Source: Prevotella sp. CAG:1031
GTDB lineage: Bacteria > Bacteroidota > Bacteroidia > Bacteroidales > Muribaculaceae
NCBI GenBank assembly: GCA_000431215.1
Contig: HF985609.1
Location: forward strand, 86,583 to 98,783
Direction of reading: 5' to 3'
Length of the DNA stretch: 12,201 nucleotides
The position numbers were made by a program, and so were the translations under genes. This document shows, in pieces, positions 8,111 to 12,201 of the stretch. The notes under the pieces were generated by a model. It ran no database searches. It saw only the letters and a program-made list of their open reading frames with translations, and had not been told where the DNA came from. Numbering within the stretch: position 1 is the first letter of the stretch; every line of letters starts with the position of its first letter.

Positions 8111-9109
8111 TTAACTGTTATCGGCTATAAGCTCGGCAAGGGCCTCGCGTGTCAGCCCCGCTACCGGAGCGGGATCGGGGAGCGCGGCCGCTATTGCCTC
8201 GCGGGTCCGCGGCAGGCCGCAGAGCGAGTCGAGCACGGGCTGGAGCGGCCCGGTTGTGAAGAAATCGCCTCCGAGGGTCACTCCGGTTATCAGGCCGTCG
8301 GCGCCTGTGGCCACAGCTATGTCGAACTGTCCGACCCCCTCGATGCGCTTTCTTGTTGAGGGTGCGCCGGCATGGCGTCCGCGGCGCGGAGCCTCCCACT
8401 GCGGCTCGTGGTAGCGTTTCTGAGTGGCGAGGACGTCGGCCATGTCGTCGTCGGTTAGAAAGAGCTTGCCGTCGGTCAGCCGTTCGATAGTCAGCCGTTT
8501 GAACTCTTCGAGCGAGAGCCCGGGAAGCTCGCGGCGGATCGTTGTCACGCGGCTTTCGACTGACGTCACCCCTTTCGACAGCAGTTTGGCGCGCGAGGGG
8601 GTCAGCGCGGCGCGCATGGCCGCCGCGTCGGTATCGTAGAGCATCGTGCCGTGGGCGATATTGGCTCCCGGGACGTGGAGGAACGCGCAGCCCGACACCT
8701 TACGGCCGCTGATGAGCACATCGTTGCGCGTCGTCGACGAGGCGTCGAGCCCCAGACTGCGCAGCAGTTCTGCCACCATGGAGGTGAAGCGGGCGAATGT
8801 CGTGACAACCTCGTCGCCGCCGGTGACATAGCCGAACATGACGTTGTTCATGTCGGCATAGATGGCTCCCCCGCCGCTGCGGCGCCTGATGACGTCGATG
8901 CCGTGGCTGCGGCAGTAGTCGAGATCCATCTCCACGTCGAGCCATAGATTGCGGCCGCCGACAACTGTCGGTGGCACCTGCCACAGAAAGAAATAGTCGT
9001 CGTCGCTGACGGCGGCATAGCGGCGCGCCACGACCTCTTCAACAGCGAGGAAGAACGACGCACGGCGTCCGTCGGTCGAAAAATTGTCGGGATAGCAGAT
9101 CTGTTTCAT
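8111..9109 (-). CDS. lplA: Lipoate-protein ligase A family protein
   Basis: I chose the ATG at 9109, giving 332 residues; an in-frame TTG at 9118 would add only three residues. The cofactor-transferase domain has LWQVPPTVVGGRNLW (42-56), the lipoyl-AMP-binding loop RRSGGGAIYADMNN (76-89) and NDVLISGRKVSGCA (129-142) with the expected lysine K137. The second glycine-loop position is Ala (YAD) where E. coli LplA has His (FHD). The C-terminal accessory domain is present (about 235-310, with FDIAVATGADGLITGVTLGG). The enzyme adenylates free lipoate and attaches it to a lysine of lipoyl-domain proteins such as 2-oxoacid dehydrogenase E2 or GcvH. A perfect -7 box lies immediately upstream. It is probably the first gene of the run with the amylase and methyltransferase, though no functional link is evident. 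Confidence 0.9.
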   Translation of the reverse strand: MKQICYPDNFSTDGRRASFFLAVEEVVARRYAAVSDDDYFFLWQVPPTVVGGRNLWLDVEMDLDYCRSHGIDVIRRRSGGGAIYADMNNVMFGYVTGGDEVVTTFARFTSMVAELLRSLGLDASSTTRNDVLISGRKVSGCAFLHVPGANIAHGTMLYDTDAAAMRAALTPSRAKLLSKGVTSVESRVTTIRRELPGLSLEEFKRLTIERLTDGKLFLTDDDMADVLATQKRYHEPQWEAPRRGRHAGAPSTRKRIEGVGQFDIAVATGADGLITGVTLGGDFFTTGPLQPVLDSLCGLPRTREAIAAALPDPAPVAGLTREALAELIADNS

Positions 9110-9115
9110 TTTCCG

Positions 9116-9146
9116 CAAAATTACGAAAAATCCCCAAATTCATAAA
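9116..9146 (-). promoter_or_regulatory. Bacteroidota-type promoter of lplA
   Basis: On the minus strand TAATTTTG (9123-9116) matches the -7 consensus TAnnTTTG exactly. A weak -33-like TTTA (9146-9143) lies 19 nt upstream. The box ends only six bases before the ATG at 9109, so the start of transcription should fall at or very near the start codon. This would make a leaderless or nearly leaderless message. No Shine-Dalgarno sequence is visible. Confidence 0.5.
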
Positions 9147-9171
9147 CGTTGAGATACTTCATAATTTGGGG
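9132..9171. repeat. Inverted repeat around the lplA -33 region
   Basis: CCCCAAATT (9132-9140) and AATTTGGGG (9163-9171) are perfect 9-bp complements with a 22-nt spacer. The spacer contains the weak -33 element of the lplA promoter, so the repeat could be an operator. It could also be a structural element marking the end of the intergenic tract. Confidence 0.55.
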
Positions 9172-9189
9172 GTGTTGCAGAACTGCGGT

Positions 9190-9730
9190 TTTGTATGATT
9201 TTCCGCCCTGAATGTGGCCGCGTGCCTTTGGCTACAGTACCTGACAATTTTTTTGTCATTTTGGCGGACGTATTTGACAGTCAGAATTGTGACCGTTCGC
9301 CATCTGTATATCTCAAGACCCCGAATAGCAAATCATTACTGATTCTGCTGTCAAGCGCGGGACGCGCGAAATCTCTACAACGCGCGATGTTAGCCGCCGG
9401 ACAGTGGCCTCCCCCACAAATTCGCGGCAAGCCACGGCAGTGCGCGCCGCCGCGAAAACGCGACAGCGCCGGCCGTCGACCTTGGCTATCGCCGGTTGCG
9501 TGACAAGCCGCAGAGCGCGCGCAGTCACGCATATATTGTTGGCTCTCAAGCCCACAGCTATCGCAGTGGGATGTAGAAAATCCGCGCCTCACGGCGCTTG
9601 TCGCGCGAAAACCGATACGGTCTTTGGCGAATGTCTCAAGCATTATCTGACCGCTGACACTCAACGCACTAAGTTAATAGCATTAACAACCGACAATACG
9701 CAAGTAACAGGCATGGTGCTCGATACGGGA
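9190..9730. other. Non-coding GC-rich tract with multiple small hairpins
   Basis: No convincing protein gene lies here. Open frames exist on both strands but show no domains, no start signals and no codon pattern. The tract is rich in CGCG-type words, including a direct repeat ACGCGCGA at 9362-9369 and 9380-9387. Perfect short hairpins are TGACAA/TTGTCA (9242-9247/9253-9258), TGCGTGAC/GTCACGCA (9497-9504/9524-9531), CCCAC/GTGGG (9551-9555/9566-9570), GCGCC/GGCGC with a 4-nt loop (9584-9597), ACCG/CGGT with a 3-nt loop (9611-9621) and GTTAAT/ATTAAC with a 3-nt loop (9673-9687). I found no match to tmRNA, RNase P RNA or a tRNA. It may be a structured RNA, a dispersed repeat, or decayed coding DNA. 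Confidence 0.4.
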
Positions 9731-9742
9731 TAAAATTTTTTG

Positions 9743-9750
9743 TAACTTTG
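9743..9750 (+). promoter_or_regulatory. -7 box of the TonB-C-like gene
   Basis: TAACTTTG is a perfect match to the Bacteroidota -7 consensus TAnnTTTG, 50 nt before the ATG at 9801. No good -33 TTTG is seen 19-21 nt upstream. Transcription would begin near 9757, giving a leader of about 44 nt. An AAAGGA (9782-9787) lies 13 nt before the start codon and is at best a weak ribosome-binding site. Confidence 0.55.
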
Positions 9751-9800
9751 CCGCGAGAAGGGAGTTACGTGCCATTATAAGAAAGGAACACTATACCATA

Positions 9801-10232
9801 ATGAAAAAGTTATTTTTAGTTTTATTGATTGTCGTTCAGGCGTGCATGGCGTTCGCACAGAATTTCAGTGTGGACGAACCGATGTATGCAAGTGTCGATA
9901 TACCACCTCATTATTTAAATGGTGGCGACAAAGGCTTGTTGAGCGACCTATATACTATTATTTCAGAAACCGCTCCGGTCAGTCAGGATTCGGTCAAAGG
10001 TCGTGCCGCTGTCAGTTTCTCTGTCTCAAAGGACGGTCAGATAGATACCGACTCAATTAAGGTGATTAGAAACCGGTCAGTGCCCGATGATTACCTTAAA
10101 GCCGCCATTGAAGCGATAAAATAATTAGGCAAATTTGAGCCGGGAAAACAGCTCGGGACTCCTAAAAGGGTGACATATACCATCCCTGTTATCTATCCCG
10201 CCCCTCCCGAGTATATAAAGACAAATGAGTGA
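9801..10232 (+). pseudogene. Secreted TonB C-terminal-domain-like protein, interrupted by an in-frame TAA
   Basis: The gene reads 107 codons from the ATG at 9801 to a TAA at 10122-10124, then continues in the same frame for 35 more codons to a TGA at 10230-10232. The first part has a signal peptide (MKKLFLVLLIVVQACMAFAQ, probably cleaved after AFA). It continues into a TonB-C-type domain: PPHYLNGGDKGLLSDLY, then GRAAVSFSVSKDGQID, then the DDYLKAAIEAIK helix. The sequence after the stop, LGKFEPGKQLGTPKRVTY and TIPVIYP, is what completes this fold, including the FxPGK turn and last strand. A change from a sense codon such as AAA to TAA explains the break. There is no membrane anchor, so this is not a classic TonB energy transducer; a free periplasmic domain is likely. 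It is more AT-rich than its neighbours. A sequencing error or a polymorphism cannot be excluded. Confidence 0.72.
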
Positions 10233-10242
10233 ATGACAATAT

Positions 10243-10286
10243 AAGAGGCTGTGTCGTAATTAAGGTTTTACAGCACAGCCTCTTTT
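10243..10286. terminator. Bidirectional intrinsic terminator
   Basis: AAGAGGCTGTG (10243-10253) and CACAGCCTCTT (10274-10284) form a perfect 11-bp stem. The loop can pair further through GTAA (10256-10259) and TTAC (10268-10271). A T tract follows on the plus strand at 10283-10286. It sits between the TonB-C-like gene (plus) and the antirepressor gene (minus), which converge, so it probably serves both. Confidence 0.85.
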
Positions 10287-10309
10287 CTGATTTGTATGGT
10301 AGGGCTGTA

Positions 10310-11695
10310 TTATTTTTTCGTCGAAATGTATATTGTGTTTTTGCCTTTGTCGACAGTCATAGAAACGATGCTTTCGGGTGGCAGAGCGTTCATCTCCATT
10401 TCGCCGATCTTTTTACCGTCGAGAAGTATGGTCATTTTCCCGTCGGTTTCGGAGTTGACCGTAACAGTCTTTGCGCTGGCGAAAAAGTTTTCAAGATCGA
10501 AAGGAATCTCTTTTCCGTTGACTGTCAGAGTCATCTCCGGCTTGTCGAATTCATCGAGGAAGGGGAATGTTGCGGTTATCACGGCGTTGCCGTCGGTCAT
10601 CTCGCACTGGAGCGACGAGGCTCTGTAGGTCTTGCCCCGGTCGGTGTAGGTTCCTCCCGACACAGTCAGGTTGTCACCGAGATTCTCGCCTTTGATGACG
10701 ATGGTTGTCTTGTCGCCGTTGTTGTTGACGTTGGTGACCTTGTAGCGCTGGATCGAGATTTTGTCGTCAGCCTGATTTTTACTACTTTCGCCGGCGGAAA
10801 CATTGCTGGCGGCGATGGTTGTCACTGCGGCGCGCACAGCGGGGACGGCTGCCACGCCAAGCGCGATTGCGAGCGTCGGCACGAGCGCGAGGGCTTTCAA
10901 CCGGCGCCGACCTCCGCTTTTCTTCTGATACATCATGGTGATACGTTTTTTAAGTTTACTATGATTCAGGCTGTTGGCTAATGACGGGAATCTGCGGCCA
11001 ACAGCTTTTTTTATCAATACCATCTGATATTCCTGCGGATCGTGGCCCCGGTCTATCACGGCCATGTCGGCCTGATATTCATGGACAAGCATCAGCTCGT
11101 CGCGCATGAGCCATGCGGCGGGATTGAACCAGTTGACGATGCATACCGTCTGGGCGAGCAGCAGATCGATCCAGTGGTGCAGGGCGACGTGTCTCAGCTC
11201 GTGGGTCATTATTGCCCGGCAATTGCTTTCATAGTCGGCCCGGCATGTCACGACATAGCCCATCCAGCTGAAAGGAGCGAAGCTGTCGCTGTCGGTCACG
11301 ACCAGCGTGTAGCCGTCGCCGGCGATTTTCTCGCCCGATCGGATAACGTTTGACAGACTTATCCATACGACCGCAGTTCTGACGGCCACTGCTGCCATAC
11401 CGGCTATGTAGATCCAGATCATGACGGTTCCCCACACCGGCGCTGACTGCGCGGCAACGAGGGCTTCGGCGTTGCCCACGGCCTCGAATGTCAGTTCTCC
11501 CGACAATTGCCTAAGGGTCAGGTTCTCCAACCCGAGAAATATGGCCGGCGACAGGAACGAGACGAGGTATATCCCGAGCAGAACGCCACGGTTGAAGCCA
11601 TGCTGGTTTTCGCGCGCGAGGAAAAGCCGGTAGGCCAGATACATGGCGAGCATCGACAGCCCGCTTACTATAGAATATGACAGCAGCTCTCCCAT
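10310..11695 (-). CDS. BlaR1-type M56 metallopeptidase antirepressor
   Basis: 461 residues. Membrane helices lie near 4-24, 36-55, 86-106 and 267-288. The zinc-peptidase site is HELRH (165-169, E166 catalytic), and EYQAD (206-210) probably gives the third ligand. This is the M56 arrangement: a cytoplasmic-side protease loop and a C-terminal sensor outside. The extracytoplasmic region (about 290-461) has no penicillin-binding transpeptidase motifs, so it is not a canonical beta-lactam sensor. It looks like a beta-rich domain ending in SIVSMTVDKGKNTIYISTKK, a tail style common in Bacteroidota M56 proteins. On sensing a signal, such proteins trigger cleavage of the partner repressor. The start codon is one nt beyond the stop of the blaI-like gene, so the two form an operon. 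The signal is unknown. Confidence 0.88.
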   Translation of the reverse strand: MGELLSYSIVSGLSMLAMYLAYRLFLARENQHGFNRGVLLGIYLVSFLSPAIFLGLENLTLRQLSGELTFEAVGNAEALVAAQSAPVWGTVMIWIYIAGMAAVAVRTAVVWISLSNVIRSGEKIAGDGYTLVVTDSDSFAPFSWMGYVVTCRADYESNCRAIMTHELRHVALHHWIDLLLAQTVCIVNWFNPAAWLMRDELMLVHEYQADMAVIDRGHDPQEYQMVLIKKAVGRRFPSLANSLNHSKLKKRITMMYQKKSGGRRRLKALALVPTLAIALGVAAVPAVRAAVTTIAASNVSAGESSKNQADDKISIQRYKVTNVNNNGDKTTIVIKGENLGDNLTVSGGTYTDRGKTYRASSLQCEMTDGNAVITATFPFLDEFDKPEMTLTVNGKEIPFDLENFFASAKTVTVNSETDGKMTILLDGKKIGEMEMNALPPESIVSMTVDKGKNTIYISTKK

Positions 11696-11696
11696 G

Positions 11697-12074
11697 TCAC
11701 TTTCCTTTGCGCTCCACGATCCTGAGCAGTTCTTTCAGTTCGTCGGCCGAGATTTTGTTTTCGTCGACAAGCGCCGACACGGCGCCGTAGTAGCTTCCGC
11801 TGAAATATTTTCTGATGAAGTTTCCGAAGCTGCGGCTTCGGAAGTATTCTTTTTCTACGGTGGCGTAGTAATGGAAGGTACCCCCCTCGTCGTTGTGGGC
11901 GGTGAATCCCTTGGCTTCGAGGCGGCGCATGACTGTCGAAACCGTGTTGAAATGCGGGCGTGGTTCGGGGTAGAGCTCTACGAGCCGGCTTATCGTTGCC
12001 GGGCCGTGTTCCCAGAGCAGTTGCATGAGTTCTTCCTCTTTGGGAGTGAGCTGATCTTTGGCGGCTTTCCTCAT
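11697..12074 (-). CDS. BlaI/MecI/CopY-family transcriptional repressor
   Basis: I chose the ATG at 12074, giving 125 residues, the usual family size. An in-frame TTG at 12110 would extend into the promoter and operators. The N-terminus, LTPKEEELMQLLWEHGPATI (9-28), and the recognition region PHFNTVSTVMRRLEAKGF (40-57) form the BlaI-type winged helix. The wing is EGGTFHYYATV (63-73). The C-terminal half (about 75-125) is the helical dimerisation and protease-sensitive region. Family members repress their own operon as dimers and are inactivated by the membrane protease. Two identical operator-like sites immediately upstream support autoregulation. No beta-lactamase gene is visible; targets elsewhere are unknown. 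Confidence 0.92.
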   Translation of the reverse strand: MRKAAKDQLTPKEEELMQLLWEHGPATISRLVELYPEPRPHFNTVSTVMRRLEAKGFTAHNDEGGTFHYYATVEKEYFRSRSFGNFIRKYFSGSYYGAVSALVDENKISADELKELLRIVERKGK

Positions 12075-12090
12075 AACTATTTTTGTAGTT
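12075..12090. promoter_or_regulatory. Operator site 1 for the BlaI-like repressor
   Basis: AACTATTTTTGTAGTT, an interrupted palindrome with arms AACTA/TAGTT around a 6-nt centre. It resembles the TACA/TGTA-type dyads bound by BlaI and MecI. It abuts the blaI start codon and lies downstream of the -7 box, in the predicted leader. Confidence 0.7.
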
Positions 12091-12098
12091 TTACGGCG

Positions 12099-12106
12099 CA
12101 AATATA
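12099..12106 (-). promoter_or_regulatory. -7 box of the blaI-blaR1 operon
   Basis: On the minus strand TATATTTG (12106-12099) matches TAnnTTTG perfectly. It lies between the two operator copies. No clear -33 TTTG is found at the usual distance; a TTTG at 12139-12136 is too far away. Transcription should start near 12093. Confidence 0.65.
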
Positions 12107-12108
12107 GC

Positions 12109-12124
12109 AACTATTTTTGTAGTT
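12109..12124. promoter_or_regulatory. Operator site 2 for the BlaI-like repressor
   Basis: An exact second copy of the 16-bp site at 12075, with centres 34 bp apart (about three helical turns). It lies just upstream of the -7 box, so a repressor dimer here would compete with RNA polymerase. Confidence 0.7.
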
Positions 12125-12153
12125 GATGCGGCCGCCAAAAGATTTAACCTCAA

Positions 12154-12201
12154 TTAACGATTGTGGGCCGCGGCGTAACTATTCAGCGAATCGGCAATAG
12201 A
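12154..12201 (-). CDS. Possible C-terminal end of an upstream gene, partial
   Basis: One minus-strand frame stays open from the right edge for 15 codons (SIADSLNSYAAAHNR) and ends in TAA at 12156-12154. The other two minus frames stop within the first seven codons. The 79-nt gap to blaI holds the blaI promoter. The fragment is too short to name and may be chance. Confidence 0.25.
   Translation of the reverse strand, partial: SIADSLNSYAAAHNR

Noticed and set aside
9281..9664. 127-codon minus-strand frame, and overlapping plus-strand frames at 9195-9503 and 9404-9733
   Set aside because: Several mutually overlapping frames on both strands, Arg/Ala/Cys-rich translations, no promoter or start signal. 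Treated as non-coding, though homologues could change this.
10229..10981. 250-codon open frame on the plus strand
   Set aside because: It crosses the bidirectional terminator and is antisense to the M56 gene.
12075..12110. 12-codon N-terminal extension of the BlaI-like protein from a TTG
   Set aside because: It would translate the operator and the -7 region; the ATG at 12074 gives the normal family length.

Overview
The window looks like chromosomal DNA of a GC-rich member of the Bacteroidales, most likely Muribaculaceae-like; the family assignment is an inference. The support is: Bacteroidota-type -7 boxes (TAnnTTTG) in front of several genes, little use of Shine-Dalgarno sites, a long nucleoside kinase with a ThrRS-like N-terminal half, an M56 antirepressor with a Bacteroidota-style tail, and a TonB-C-type periplasmic protein. 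No rRNA, tRNA, insertion sequence, phage gene or CRISPR array is visible.

Region 1 (1-5705, plus strand) is a compact operon-like run. It holds the end of a Wzx-type polysaccharide flippase, a DUF389 membrane protein, a GT4 glycosyltransferase, a TGS/uridine-kinase-type nucleoside kinase, and a 78-residue two-helix membrane protein. Junctions are a 1-nt gap, a 4-nt ATGA overlap, a 7-nt gap and a 6-nt gap. The flippase and glycosyltransferase suggest the right-hand edge of a surface-polysaccharide locus. The kinase and small protein are probably housekeeping passengers.

Region 2 (5843-9109, minus strand) is a second compact run, transcribed from right to left: lipoate-protein ligase, a GH13 alpha-amylase-family lipoprotein, and a SpoU/TrmH-type RNA methyltransferase. 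The last two overlap by ATGA. Regions 1 and 2 converge on a short gap that carries a hairpin.

Region 3 (9110-9800) has no credible protein gene. It holds the lplA promoter, an inverted repeat, and a GC-rich tract with several small perfect hairpins. It ends at the promoter of the next gene.

Region 4 (9801-12201) has three parts. First is a secreted TonB-C-like protein whose reading frame is broken by a single in-frame TAA; 35 well-conserved-looking codons follow the stop. Next is a strong bidirectional terminator. Last is a convergent blaI-blaR1-type pair: a BlaI/MecI repressor and an M56 metallopeptidase antirepressor. Two identical 16-bp operator-like sites flank the blaI -7 box. The last 48 bases may be the tail of another minus-strand gene.

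I see no clearly new multi-gene system. The points most worth following up are the broken TonB-C gene, the hairpin-rich non-coding tract, the autoregulated repressor/antirepressor pair with a non-beta-lactam sensor domain, and the nucleoside kinase whose ThrRS-like editing domain has lost most of its metal-binding residues.
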